Of a DNA stretch of 64,000 nucleotides, positions 37,450 through 48,680 are shown in pieces. Source of the DNA: Macropodus opercularis. Lineage: Eukaryota; Chordata; Actinopteri; Anabantiformes; Osphronemidae. Positions within the stretch are counted from its first letter, which is position 1, and each line of letters starts with the position of its first letter. Made by a program: the position numbers and the translations under genes. The DNA is taken from assembly GCA_030770545.1 (NCBI GenBank), contig CM061102.1:2841501-2905500 (forward strand). The letters run 5' to 3'. The notes below the pieces were generated by a model that was given only the letters and a program-made list of their open reading frames with translations, ran no database searches and was not told the origin of the DNA.

Positions 37450-40400
37450 TATTTCCCATACTTTAATTTTTTATTCACATACTGAATGCACAAGATCCCA
37501 GGTTGTTCCACTTTGTGCATTGTCATTCTTAAGATCTATAATGTGTGTGTGGGTTGTTTTAACCATGACGACTCACAAAGTAACGACACAGCAGCCCAGT
37601 ATATTTAACAATATATATTTCCATTGTCAATGTACATTCCATTTCGACATAAGCTTTCTTCACAAACAAAAAGTTGGCATCTAAATAAATACTATATAAA
37701 ATAGAACTTCAAAATAAATATATCTATAAAGGGAACCTTTTACATGAGAGACTTTTTTTTCTTTTTGTTATATCTAAACAGAACAAAAGCACAGATCTCG
37801 TTTCTTAATCCCCAACAATGACATTTATGCAAAGGCATAAAATAATGGAGTAGCATCGCGCGGCTGTACGAGACCTTTCCTTGTGTCTGGGCTTAAAAGT
37901 AAAAAAACTGAAACAATGTGCCTGCAAATGACACAAAGGGGTTCGGGTGTGTAGAAGTCACAGCATTGAGGGAAGAGGGGAAAAAGCGAGAAGAACATAA
38001 AGGTTCTAATCCTTCCGTTATTCCACACCTCGCACAGGTTGTGAGCACACGTAGAAGTATAAAGCTAATGACATGAAGACCTGACAGAGCTACGGAATTA
38101 AAGTAAAGAAAGGCAACGGCTGTTGAAATAAGAGGTCCACTGGTCAAAGAGATGGCACCGAACACGACTCGAGAGCGCGAGTGGGGGTCAAAACGCTGAA
38201 AGGGAAGCGCGAGACGGACAGACGCGTCTTTCTCTGCCGTCTCTCTGGGTATGACAAGTTTATGCACAGCAGCTGCGTTTGTCAATCAAGGCCAGGGGTG
38301 TTTGCTGGAGAGTTTCTCAGGGAGGAAGGGCAGCGGCGAAAGCAAGAAAGAGAAAACGAAGGGAGAGAGCTGAGACGCCGAGCAGCACCAGCAGGAAATG
38401 GGTTGATCCGGATAGGGCTAGATTGTGTTCCCCGTGCGGATTCAATGAGTCCACAGTCTTTAGGACTCGGAGAGGAACCAGGGAATTAGCTTAGCCTCTC
38501 GACTGCTAATGAGCCATGGATAGCATAAACAGCAGGAGCTTTTTGTCGTCTTTATTGCCGGACACACTTTTTTCAGTCAAGTGCTAGTGGTAGAAATCAT
38601 CTGTGTAACCCCCTTGTCAAACTTTCCTCTCGCCACCTTCCTGCTTCTCTCTCTCACAACCTCAAAAAACATCTTAATCTTACCCTCAAAATATATACCT
38701 AATATATTCTCTATATACTTTTGTACTGAATTGTAGTTATATTGTACCATGCAATCTTTCAAGGACATTTAAAAGTCTCTTCTAAAGAACACAAATGTTG
38801 TGAAACTATTTACAGCAAATAACATTTCATCTGCATAGCTCTATTACTAAATATATTGTCAAAACATTTGTGATTTTTGCTCTCCACCTAACTCTACCAG
38901 GCCCGGGCCCAGTCACACAATCACTCTCGGTTTTGGCACCTTTCTTTCAGATTGAATTGCTAGGTTTCGAAAATATTGCCTCATACATTCAAGACTAAGG
39001 ACAGTGTGTTTATTCTTTCCTCTTTTTTTTCCTGTGTGATATCAGTTTTGTGCAACAAGACAAATACGACTGTGAGCGAACTTGGAGCGCCGTAATGGAG
39101 GTTAAGGGTCCAGCACGAAAGCACGCTGCGTGTTATGGCGCCACAAAGACAGAACGCCTTGGCCATCCGTATTAAAGAGCATCGTGCCTTTAATATCCAA
39201 CCGCCCTCCACTTCGTTTGACACTCAGACAGCGGACATGCTACTGTATGCTAGCTTCCTTTGGCAAAGTCCTAAGAACATCATGCAAGCCACAAAAATAG
39301 ACTTTAGGAATTAAAGATAGACTAACCTACTAACGCAGCTATGCAGCATAATGATTAGACTTTCATGAAGACCGGGTGTGTGGGTGGGGGATAAATATAG
39401 TGCACGTCACTGCAATGTGCGACAGCTGAGGTGGTTAATACTGTGCTTTAGTACGTCCTCGAAGGGGTTCGTATCTTCCTAACGGTGTGCAAGTGGCACA
39501 TTGGATGCTGACGATGGCTGACTAACACATACGCAACAACAACTTTGCTGATCCTTCTCTTTCCCTCGTCACTCTGGATCACTTGCCATCCCTCTCCTTC
39601 TGGCCGTTCGTTTCCAACTTAGCCGGCTCGTTCCTCTTCGGCTCTGAATGTTTGTTCGACGCCGCGCGCCGAGAGGAAATCGCCGGGCTCCCAGGCACGT
39701 TGGAGGCCGGGCCGGAGAGGATCACGGTAACAGTCCCTGAGAAGGTTGGGCGTAGTTTTTTACAGATATCTCTACGGTACACTGACTTCTAGCACGGTGG
39801 GTACTCGGTAAACTACAGCATGCAAGTCGTGACATGCATTACCTCTGATTGGCGAACAGCTTGTCAATGTCTGGGCTTCACCCTCGCCAAACACAGAACG
39901 CACACTGTCAAGTGATTATCTCTCCCTTACTGTAGGTCAGCTGCTAACACAAAACACAGTCAGAATCATGGGAAATTCGTTTTAAGTATCAAAGCTTTTT
40001 TACAGTTCCTCCATTTAGACAGAATGTTAGAAACACCAGGCTTTCGTCTCTGTGGTGGTTTCATTTTTGCAGCCGTAGTCACTTGTGTCTGTTTGTTCAG
40101 ACGGGGGTGGGCTGTGCTTTTTGGGGAGGGAGGGGCTTGTACAGATGTTTCTCCATCATATAACTTCTATGTTATCTAAGGATCAGCAACCAGCTCCTGG
40201 TTAGTTACTGTTACAAACTTAGCTGACAAATAGAGAGCAGCAGAGAGGTTCAATGACCTGTGCCTTCAGCAATCGCATAACACAAACACTCGTCCCATAT
40301 AGAGTCTCTTCTTCTTCTTAAGTCGCTCTCACAAAACAAAAATAGCTCTGTTAGCTATTTCTACTTGCCAACTCTTTCAGAATTGGCCCGTTTTGATCGT

Positions 40401-40588
40401 CCAGCCTATCAAATGTAGGTCAACGCTCCGTTTTAAGTACCTGTGTTTTACAGTCATTCTCCAGCAGATTAATGGGACAGTTTAAGGGGGAGGGGTTGGA
40501 TTGTCCTATCCATAGAGAGCGAGCATGTACTATGTAGTCCTGTCCATTGTCTTTTAGCAAAGCCACTGTCGGCCAGCTATGTCCAGTA
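37450..40588 (-). other. spry4: spry4 3'UTR (probable extent)
   Basis: About 3.1 kb downstream of the spry4 stop on the minus strand has no credible gene on either strand and ends in AU-rich sequence. A minus-strand AATAAA (plus TTTATT at 37470-37475) could be the polyadenylation signal. Other TTTATT words occur nearer the stop (for example near 38553), so shorter forms are possible. Two UAUUUAUUU AU-rich elements lie at 37683-37691 and 37712-37720. Mammalian SPRY4 also has a 3'UTR of several kb (recalled). The extent is inferred and not seen directly. Confidence 0.45.
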
Positions 40589-41734
40589 TCATGACCCCTG
40601 CTGTTGCTTCTCTGGAATCCCAGCTTTTGCCTCCACGGCTCCGTTTTTACACACCGGGGTGTTTACGCCACCTTGCAAGTTCTTGCAGCGGCAGCCGGGC
40701 CTGCTAACATTGTCGTAACACTTCTGTCCAAGTTTGGCCAGGCCCATAGCTGGCAGATAGCAGACGAGACAAGGCAGGACGAGAGAGAGGGCCGCCATGA
40801 AGGACCAGCGCGTGCAACAGTTGTTCTGGGAGCATGAGCAAGGCTTGTCAGCGCAGGAGCCCTCCTCGTCCTCATCCTCTGTGCAGTGGTAGAAGATCCC
40901 CTTGACCAGGCACATGCAGGTGGCTGTGTCCACCAGGCTCTGAGCAGAGCACAGGCACTCCTGGTTGCAGACCCAGCAAGACGGTAGGGTTCTGGGGAGC
41001 GTACACTCCGTGCAGCGGCACTTCCCGCAGTGTTCACAGAGAAGGAGGTGCTTCTTCTCGGCAGGGGAGGAAGGAATCAGTGCCAAACCCTGCTGGCCTC
41101 CAGTGGGACACATGTCTCCTGGGGGCATCTTTGAAGACTTGAGGTCCAGAGACTTGGAGGAGGAGCAGGAGGAAGCAGAGGAAGAATTGGTTAGAACCTT
41201 TGATTCAGAGGAAGTGAAGCAGCCTGGAGTTCGGGTTGGGACGTTGTTGACAGGGCCCTGGTGGGGATGCAGGTTTGGGTGGTGGTCCACTGTTGGGGTG
41301 GGTGCAGCATGCTCCAGCAGCCTTTGATCAGAGGAGGTGCTGCTGCTGCTGCTGATAGAGCTGGGCCTCCCACTGAAGGAAATCCACGGGTGGGTGGTTG
41401 CGTCCTGCTGAGGGTGTGGCTCGCACCTGCCCTGCTGGTGGTGCTGGTGTTGGTGATTGTGATGATGGTTGTGGTTTGCCCCCAGGAAAGCTTCTTGATT
41501 CTGACCAAGCCAGGTGATTCTTCGGTTTGCAGACTTCTGGCTTGGAGGCTGCTGGGAGACTACCGCTGGGCTGTCGATGTAGTCGTTCTCCGCGTGCGAG
41601 GACTTTATCTGGTCGATGGTGTAGATGGTGAGGGGCTGCTGCAGGCGGCCGTAGGGCACTCGACTGTCCAGCAGTGGCTGAGAAATGAGCGAGGAGGCCA
41701 CTCCTGGAATGTGGTGGGGAATCCTGGACTCCAT
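40589..41734 (-). CDS. spry4: Sprouty homolog 4, FGF/RTK signalling inhibitor
   Basis: A single coding exon gives 381 residues. The ATG at 41734 is used because an in-frame TAG lies 11 codons upstream and MESRIPHHIPG aligns with the family start. Sprouty proteins are induced by FGF/MAPK signalling and feed back to block Ras-Raf-ERK activation at the membrane. Visible parts are the LLDSR-YGRLQQPLTI block, the SH2/Cbl-docking NDYIDSP with Tyr52, and a Ser-rich WISFSGRPSSISSS segment at 117-136. The Cys-rich Sprouty domain runs from about 230 to 352 (CEHCGKCRCTECTLPRTLPS, CWVCNQECLCSAQ, CMCLVKGIFYHC, CSCSQNNCCTRWSFM). It matches SPRY4 rather than SPRY1/2/3, especially in PSCWVCNQECLCSAQ and DEEGSCAD. 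It is longer than the human protein (~300-320) because of a His/Gln-rich insert near 88-112 and a Ser-rich stretch near 145-225. Antisense frames here are shadows. Confidence 0.98.
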   Translation of the reverse strand: MESRIPHHIPGVASSLISQPLLDSRVPYGRLQQPLTIYTIDQIKSSHAENDYIDSPAVVSQQPPSQKSANRRITWLGQNQEAFLGANHNHHHNHQHQHHQQGRCEPHPQQDATTHPWISFSGRPSSISSSSSTSSDQRLLEHAAPTPTVDHHPNLHPHQGPVNNVPTRTPGCFTSSESKVLTNSSSASSCSSSKSLDLKSSKMPPGDMCPTGGQQGLALIPSSPAEKKHLLLCEHCGKCRCTECTLPRTLPSCWVCNQECLCSAQSLVDTATCMCLVKGIFYHCTEDEDEEGSCADKPCSCSQNNCCTRWSFMAALSLVLPCLVCYLPAMGLAKLGQKCYDNVSRPGCRCKNLQGGVNTPVCKNGAVEAKAGIPEKQQQGS

Positions 41735-41785
41735 GTGTAGGCCGGTGCCTTGCACGTCTTCACACTAAAGCAACATCTAGCAAAA
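41735..41785 (-). other. spry4: spry4 exon 2 5'UTR with splice acceptor and 3-codon uORF
   Basis: On the minus strand the sequence TCTCTTTTGTCTTTGCAG ends at 41786. It is a strong pyrimidine-rich acceptor, so the coding exon begins at 41785. The 51-base leader contains a tiny upstream ORF at 41776-41765 (ATG TTG CTT TAG) in the same frame as the main start. Its stop is the TAG that fixes the main ATG. Confidence 0.8.
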
Positions 41786-43716
41786 CTGCAAAGACAAAAG
41801 AGATAGTTATAACTAACTGCACGAATTGTGACTGTGGAAAGATATAATAGTTTTACATTAGTTTAAAAAATGCTAAATGACTACAGAATATTTAACTCTA
41901 TGATTTTTTTTCTTGTATTTACTGAAGGACAAGTATTAAATCTTTTAAACCAATGTCTTTTAGTCTCTCAACATAAATCTGTTAACAAACTGGCAATAAT
42001 TTGAATGTAAGGTTTCCAAACGATCTTGATTTTTAGACTGAATACCAATAGGGTTTCAAACCTCCTCCATTCTAACTTTGACATTAGAACAATAGAAGTT
42101 GGGCTCTCATTGCCTCCTTTCCAAAGAGCAGAGAGCACCAGAGAGCAAGGCTTGCATGCAAAAGACTCGACGATGCAAAACAAGGCAGAGCAAAGACCAG
42201 ACGACTGCCAGAAGAAATAAATGAATCCAGGGGGCAAAGGAAACGAGATCTATGACAGAGCTGGAATTTCACTTCCACTAAGTAGCGCCGTTTTATCCAT
42301 AACGTTACGTTTTAACAAGTTTCAACGACAACGCGTAGAAACATAACAATTAAACGGAGAAAACGGCCAATGACGGGATTTTTGAATGGAGCCGTTTTCA
42401 TGAACCGCAGGTTTTTGTGAATGGAGGCTGTTCTGTGTTGGAAGCACGAATCGATCCGCTTCTGTCGTGAGCTTCATCCATTTTATCAATGAACGCGCTG
42501 CAGCCGGATCAGACCTAACCTACTTTACAGGAAGCTAAAAGGCGATTGAAGACAAACTATGCAGAGCAACTGATATTTCCACTGACCCACCTTAATGCAC
42601 AACATCCTCCCTTACGCAAAAGAAATCGAGTTGCGATTGGAAATTGTTTCAGGGCGTAATTTATCCAAAGAAACAAAAACTGTAGTATCATTAATAATAA
42701 CACAACCCACAGTAACCTGCACGTCATTTATTTTGTTTTAAGATACTACTCGTCATTGTTTTGCATGTTATCCTCCTTAAATCTGCAAAAGCCTGGTTGA
42801 GAAACCTGTTGCGACATCGCTGGCAACGACACAAACGCTTCTGATCATCAAATCAAGACCATTATGAGCCCTAAGCCGGAACTGTGCGTGTGCGTGTGTG
42901 TGCGTGCGTGCGCGTGCGTGCCTCCCTTCAATATGTGAATGGACTGAGTCATAAAACCCGGAGGCGGCTGCTCGGCATACTCAAATAGCTGCTTCTATAG
43001 GCGCCGCGGCCACGGACCCAGCGCCTCGCTCCTAATACCTGTAAGTGGATTAAATTGACGCTGCGCCCTGCGCGCCGTCAGCAGCGGACAACCGTAGGGT
43101 TGCAGTCGTGTGCGTAGTTTGACGCGTAAAGCTGCTTGTCATCCTTCCACCCGAGCGAAACAACCAGCTTTGGACGTTATTTTCCCAAATGAGCGCAGAT
43201 AGGTTTGGCTGTGTAAAGACGCCACGGGGTTAATAGCAAAAACACCTGACACGACCCACGGAGAGCCAAGCAGCCCGTAGAACGAACACAGGACACGCAG
43301 CCGAGCCGCCCGATGTAGAGCATGTACAGGGCTCCGAGATTCGGACGAGAGGATGAAATGTGGGCTGTTTGCGGGAATCTGCGGCTTCAAAACCACAAAT
43401 GGCGACTCGATAATCGCACATTTGCTGCCCAACAGCGACAATTCGAACAAGTTCTGCTTTGAAACGCACGCGCTTCGCCTCTGTGCGTCCTCAGCCTGGC
43501 GTTTGGTTCGAAATGTGTGGTTAAATATTGACTCGCTGTGCAAACACCGGTCAGGGAAACGGCTTGTTGCAAAATACAGTTTGCAGGAGCGTTTCCATGT
43601 CTGCGATCCGGTGGATTCAGGGAACAGTCGAGCTCAGTGGACCGAAGAGTCCGTTTGTGCGGCCACTCGCTGTTACAAACATGTATCGCGCAACAGGACC
43701 AGCATTTGTTACTTAC
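41786..43716 (-). other. spry4: Probable spry4 intron 1
   Basis: The intron lies between the acceptor at 41786 and a candidate donor ACA|GTAAGTAA at 43716, a length of 1931 bases. It contains two degenerate copies of the promoter motif: TTTTTGAATGGAG at 42379-42391 and TTTTTGTGAATGGAGG at 42412-42427 (plus-strand reading). A CpG-rich patch lies at 42880-43110. Other first exons within this span are possible. Confidence 0.5.
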
Positions 43717-43960
43717 TGTGGTTTCAAGATAAAATTCTCATTTCTTCGTTGCGCACGACGGTTGCGCGCAGCGTATAGTCCAGTCCAGTTAAGTGATTAT
43801 CTCCACGAATGTGAAGTAAAGATAAGTCCAATGTTGGGCAGCAATATAAGCAACGTATGCGAAAGGAGAACGGGTCTCCAGCACTGCTCTCCACTCGCTG
43901 GTGCGTAAAAGGCGACTGCGGTTGTGAACGCAGAGCTTTGGATATGATGTTGCAACCACC
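43717..43960 (-). other. spry4: Candidate non-coding exon 1 of spry4
   Basis: Minus-strand sequence ending in TTGAAACCACA followed by GTAAGTAA is a strong splice donor. It lies directly downstream of the CATAAAAA-containing promoter motif at 43979-43996. The exon's 5' end is estimated from a TATA-like spacing of about 30 bases and is not directly visible. SPRY4 genes in other vertebrates also have non-coding first exons (family knowledge). Confidence 0.4.
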
Positions 43961-44290
43961 GAGGGGGAGGGCAGTGAGTTTTTATGAATGGGAGGGTAGA
44001 GGAAAGGAAAGAGACGGCACTGCGCAGATGCCTCCGCTTTTTTTCCCTCTTTTTTGTGAATGGGAGGGCAGAGCGACTCGGGAGGGCTGAAATGCGGAGG
44101 TTACATTTTTATGAATGGGGAGGACTCCGAATGGCATTGCGCAGGCGCGATGCCGAGATTTTTATGAATGGGAAGAAATGGCGAATGACGCGCCCGCGCA
44201 TGTGTGTATGTGAGAGAGGAGCGGGGAGAAAAGGGGGTGAGGGAATGAGGAGGTGGGGGCTTTTTTGGTCGCAAGGGCAATGTCAGGTCT
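43961..44290 (-). promoter_or_regulatory. spry4: spry4 CpG-rich promoter with repeated CCCATTCATAAAAA motif
   Basis: Four copies of one motif, TTTTTATGAATGGGAGG on the plus strand, lie at 43979-43996, 44051-44068 (TTTTTGTGAATGGGAGGG), 44106-44123 and 44159-44176. Read toward spry4 this is CCTCCCATTCATAAAAA, and the CATAAAAA part could act as a TATA-like box. Two NRF1-like words lie between copies: TGCGCAGATGC at 44021-44031 and an exact TGCGCAGGCGC at 44138-44148. The spacings between motif starts are 72, 55 and 53 bases. The CpG-rich setting and the position upstream of the donor at 43716 support a promoter. Confidence 0.55.
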
Positions 44291-47200
44291 GATTTACATA
44301 AAGAGTCTGCTGCTCGGCTGTGGTGCCTCATGTATTCGTCTCTACAAGCCGAGCTTCGTTCTGTCGTTAAACTATACCGTTGTGTAATAAACGAGATACG
44401 AGTGAGCTGCATCTGTTTTTTTACGGCTCGAATATTTCTCTGATGCGGATGGACTGAAACCTCCAGTTTCACACAGTCGTTTCTCTGAACCTGGACTCGA
44501 GCTCAGTTAGGTTTAATGAAATGACATCTAAGGTTCAGTTTTCACGAAGCGCCGAATAATCGTTTCTGTCGCATGGTTCAGGTCTTTTAGGATAATAATT
44601 GCCTTCCTGTCTTATCCACAGCAGTTTATTGCGAACAAGGACGTGTCCTTCCTTCCTCTGCAACAATGTGAGGTATGACTACAGCTTCTATGGTGGAGTA
44701 AAAAAAGAGGAGCGGGGAAGGAGGAGGGGAGGAGAAGGTTAGGGGGTTATAACGCCTACTCTGAAATGCAAACCAGCATGAGGGCAGGCAGGATTCACAA
44801 AAGGACAGGATGTTGTTGATTTGTACCAAAACCACACGGAGGAAATGAGTGTGAATTTCCTTTCTCTCTGACATCCCTGTGTGTGTGTGTTTCCCCCACA
44901 ACCCCCCGCCACTCCACGTCCTTCCCCTCCCTCAGCTTGGGGCTTTTAACCAGTCAAAGGTTAACAGTTGCCCTATTATCCATTTGCACACGTCGCCATG
45001 GCAACCACAACACCTCCAAATTGGGGTTATTGTTTTGGGATGAAAAAAGTAAGAGACAGAGGGAAAGCGACAGAGAGCACCATTTAAAAGTGTCTGTATT
45101 TGGATGGATCAGGTAAGAGGCTGCCAGACTCAGAGTTTGATGATTTAATTGAATTCACCGTCAAATTAGCTTTTGCTATGCACAAGTTACTTATTGTGAG
45201 AGATGAACTTCATCGTGGAATTTTATTTTCTATAACTTTCTGGTTGTGGGACAATGATTTCCCCCCCCCACAATAAACCAGTAACCATTTAACCCCGTCA
45301 TGGCCGTGTCTCTTTTCCTTCGTCTGTTGCTGTCCCACACAGATGCACAGAGACACGTGCAGGTACCTGCAGATTTCTGTCTGCAGCTGTGTGGCTTGCA
45401 GCCATGGCCTCCATCATGCGTTTGTTGAACTGTAGATTTCTCGTCGGTGCAATCTCTCCGGAGTCTTCCCTCCCAGCTTTCCTTCCTGCCACATCTGCTG
45501 GATACTGCTGTGAGCTTGCGGTTATAATGGACAGCCCCATCTGCTGCCAGAGCTGTTATCAATACTTAATGTTGCACAACCTTCATTATCTGTATTGCTA
45601 AAAAGAAATCCCTGTTATTTTCTGGCTAATCTACAAATCACCAATAAATCTAAATCTAAATAAAATGACGTTGTCAGTGCTTCCATTATGTATTTCACTA
45701 ATCGAGTCATTCACTGAGTTTGGAGAAGCTGCTTGATGTGTGTCTTTGTGCATGTGACCACAGTGTCAGGCAGCAGTGCTTACTTGCTAATCACCGTGCT
45801 CCCAGCTCACACCAAAAGCTTCCTGTTGCAGGTAAGCCACCATTCATTTGCTTCACACCTGGCACATCACAATACACACGTACCACCAAATTAACAGTTG
45901 TATGGCAAAGCAGTTTCAGTGGGACAGACAAACAATGTCTCCATGATGGTGCATTCACATGAAATAACATCCAGGGGAAGAAACTTAACGAGTACTCAGA
46001 CGATTTACCCTGATCTCCGAAGGTCGATGTTAGTTTCAAGATACTTGTATTTATCTAACTTCCTGTCCTCAGGAAGCCAGTGGTTCTTTTCAAATTGATA
46101 CAAAATATAATCAACCATCAATCATCAAGTATATGCATGAGCAAATTTTTACTTCTCCCATCGTTTCCACTATGGCCTCATATTTATTGAGACATCAATT
46201 CTATATTAGTTAAAATGATCTGTGGTAATATCCTGGTATTTTACAAGCAATAATGACAAACATTACCACAAGCTGCTCATATAGCAATATTGACTTTATT
46301 GCACAATAATGAGGCAGGACATTTTAAAGCACGGATTTAACTGAATATCCTGAATAATGTTGAAACACACCACCAGGGAAGTTTGCTTTTTGAAGTGAAA
46401 GCAGATGTTCAAATCAAAGGTGCTGCCCTCATCTTTTCTCTGCTCACTTCCTGTAAATATTTGCGTTGTTAAGGAACATTGAGCAACTCTGACGTTCTCA
46501 GTAGGGCGACTTTTTGTAAAACCTATATGGTTCTGATGTTCAGCCGGCTGTGGTGCAGAATGTTTGTTAGTCAAATTACGAAAGAGTTTCTCCTTCTCAC
46601 ACTACTATACCTATCATCACATTTGGTTCGGTAATTTTTACGTCCAAACTATTTTTGTGCTGTTAAATAAAGCAATAAAAAATTTACAGACATATACAGA
46701 ACATTATAAAAACATGTATTAATTGTTAATCGTTAAAAAAAACACTTGCGATGCGTTCGTCCCTTTCACTCTGGGTGTAGACGACGTGAGGATGAAGCTG
46801 TTCACCATCAGTCACCGCAATATGTGGGTCAGAGAATTATGAAAGCAGATTTGGTGCCACTAATCAAAACCATTAGCAACAGAATGAAAGCGGAGTCGGT
46901 ATGGAGGTGAGTTCACATATATACTCAACATGATCCTCAATATAGAACAGTTCAGTGAAATGTTGAACTCAGACTCAACATCATCATCTTTTTGCTTAAA
47001 AATGAGTGAAAATAGTCAATGTGAGCACTGCTGGCGGTTATTGACTGATTAAGTAAATTTAAGTAATAGATGAAGCTTTTCTGCATCAAGGTTCTGCCAG
47101 ATCTACATTTAAATAGGTCATAAGAACATATTTGGAACATGATGGGTCGTGTTGATGAGGGGCTCGTGGGGTTGTGAAACACTTATGTTTTTGTAAAGAC

Positions 47201-47760
47201 TTACCGTAAGGGTGGATTTAAAAAGAGCTCAGGCTCAGGGCCAAAGCTAACAGAATTAGCAAATGTAATGACGTGCTGGACCCTGCAGGAGCATTTAAAC
47301 CCACCAGGCTCAGAGCTGCATTGTAGAAAAGTCCACAGTTTGCCCAGTGTACGAGGCGTATCTCAGCCGGGAGGCCAGGTAGCCTCAACTCCTCAAATAC
47401 CGACTTCCTTCCCCACCGGCTGCCTGATGACGGGGTGTGTTTGTGTGCTCTGGAGTTTCCTGGAGGAAAGTTGTGTGGTAACAGGTAGGAAGAGGCGGCG
47501 TGAGCACATGTACATGTGGTTGTGTGGGTCTGTGTGTCCACATCCATCAAAATAAAGAGTTTGATGACTTTGGCCTGCGCTCTTTGCGCCGTAAAAGAGC
47601 ACATTCGACCTAATTCAAGAAAATCCTGTAGAAACCAAGTCAACTACTACACAGGTTCTGCTGCTGTAGGAGTTTCACAACAGGTGCTTTGTAACAGAAT
47701 GTAAATTATTATGATAAAATAATATAATTACTTGATGCTATTGAATCAAACCACAGAACG
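44291..47760. other. spry4 upstream flank, no gene recognised
   Basis: Non-coding as far as can be seen. There is a C10 run at 45259-45268 and short GT tracts at 44879-44890. The AT-rich part at 46080-46750 holds no recognisable element. Confidence 0.6.
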
Positions 47761-47774
47761 TGATGCAGTCTGTA

Positions 47775-47920
47775 GAAGGTTGTGGGTTCAACAACTCACC
47801 TGCTGATCGGCTGTGACGTCTCGTTGTGGAGTTTCCTCCCACAATCCAACTACACGCAGGTCAACTGGTGACTCAGATATTTTCCATAGGGTGTGAAAAC
47901 TTGTTGTTTCTGCGTGGCAG
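47775..47920 (+). mobile_element. Degraded tRNA-derived-type SINE fragment
   Basis: The sequence GAAGGTTGTGGGTTCAACAA resembles a tRNA B-box region. It is followed by GTGGAGTTTCCTCCCACAATCC, ACGCAGGTCAACTGGTGACTC and GGGTGTGAAAACTTG. This is the order and wording of a very common teleost interspersed repeat (GTGGAGTTTGCATG...CTCCCACAGTCCAA...ATGCAGGTTAATTGGTGACTC...GTGTGAATGTG, recalled). Many substitutions and deletions show an old copy. The exact subfamily is not assigned. Confidence 0.6.
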
Positions 47921-48635
47921 CCGATTAATAGACTCAACCCTTGACAACATAAGCGTCGTAGATGACGGATGTGAACACCTGTTAGCTCTTCATTCTGACT
48001 TTAATGCCTTTTGTTCCCTCTGAATGTGTCGGCAAAGCTGCTCTTTCTTCTGTTTTTAATTATTTATCACCTTAAACCAGTTGGTCTCACAAAACTCTTT
48101 CACATCGGCGTAAACATTTTGCGAGTGCTTGCCATTTTGAAAGCTGAATCGTGAACAATAATGTGATATGGTTATGAAGGAGGAAATGGGTTTGGTGGCT
48201 CCAAAATATCCACACCCATTATGAGAAAGGCCCTGATTCCTCAGTCTTTATGGGTCAGCTGTGAGCTCACAGGATGCAGATTCTTTCTCTGGGCGAGTAT
48301 CCCAGGACATTTGGCCTCACCTGACTTGGGCTTGGCCTGTAGACAGGCTGTAGCAGTTCATGCTACTACTGTATCAGAAAGACTCAGCTCCGTGACTGCC
48401 TGCTGGAAAGATTAGGCTGAGAAGCTGTAAATCTATATTTCATTTTGACTCTGAGGGACAGTTGGGGATCCTTCGTTTGGAAACCCCTGACCTCGAGGTC
48501 AGGTAGACTATAGTTTCACAGGATGACCCGGACTCAGTCTCCATGTTGACAAGCATCTGCCGTGCTGAATCTATTTCAGCCACAGGGGTGCTGCTCTAGT
48601 TCTGACCCTGACCCCTGAACTTCCTGAGTTTGAGG
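47921..48635. other. Intergenic between two retroelement fragments
   Basis: No gene is recognised. It contains the exact 18-bp palindrome at 48486-48503, listed separately. Confidence 0.5.
48486..48503. repeat. Perfect 18-bp palindrome with everted AGGTCA half-sites
   Basis: CCTGACCTCGAGGTCAGG is identical on both strands with no spacer. It contains TGACCT-CG-AGGTCA, two nuclear-receptor half-sites in everted orientation two bases apart. Receptor binding is inference. Confidence 0.9.
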
Positions 48636-48680
48636 AAAGAATTTCCCTGTAGGGATCAATAAAACAATCCCATTAAAGCA
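48636..48680 (+). mobile_element. 3' tail of a LINE/SINE-type retroelement
   Basis: GAATTTCCCTGTAGGGATCAATAAAACAATCCCATT resembles the conserved 3' end of fish L2/CR1-type LINEs and the SINEs that share their tails (AATTTCCC-GGGATCAATAAAG, recalled). Only the tail is recognisable. Confidence 0.5.

Noticed and set aside
38181..38489. 102-codon plus-strand frame
   Set aside because: It lies inside the probable spry4 3'UTR on the opposite strand. It is Arg/Glu-rich from purine-rich DNA, with no motif.
41261..41740. 159-codon plus-strand frame opposite spry4
   Set aside because: It is the antisense shadow of the spry4 coding exon. The His-, Gln- and Ser-rich sense codons explain the open antisense frame.
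43353..43908. Overlapping plus-strand frames (141 and 126 codons) near the spry4 promoter
   Set aside because: CpG-rich promoter and first-exon sequence of spry4 has few stops in any frame. No domains are visible.
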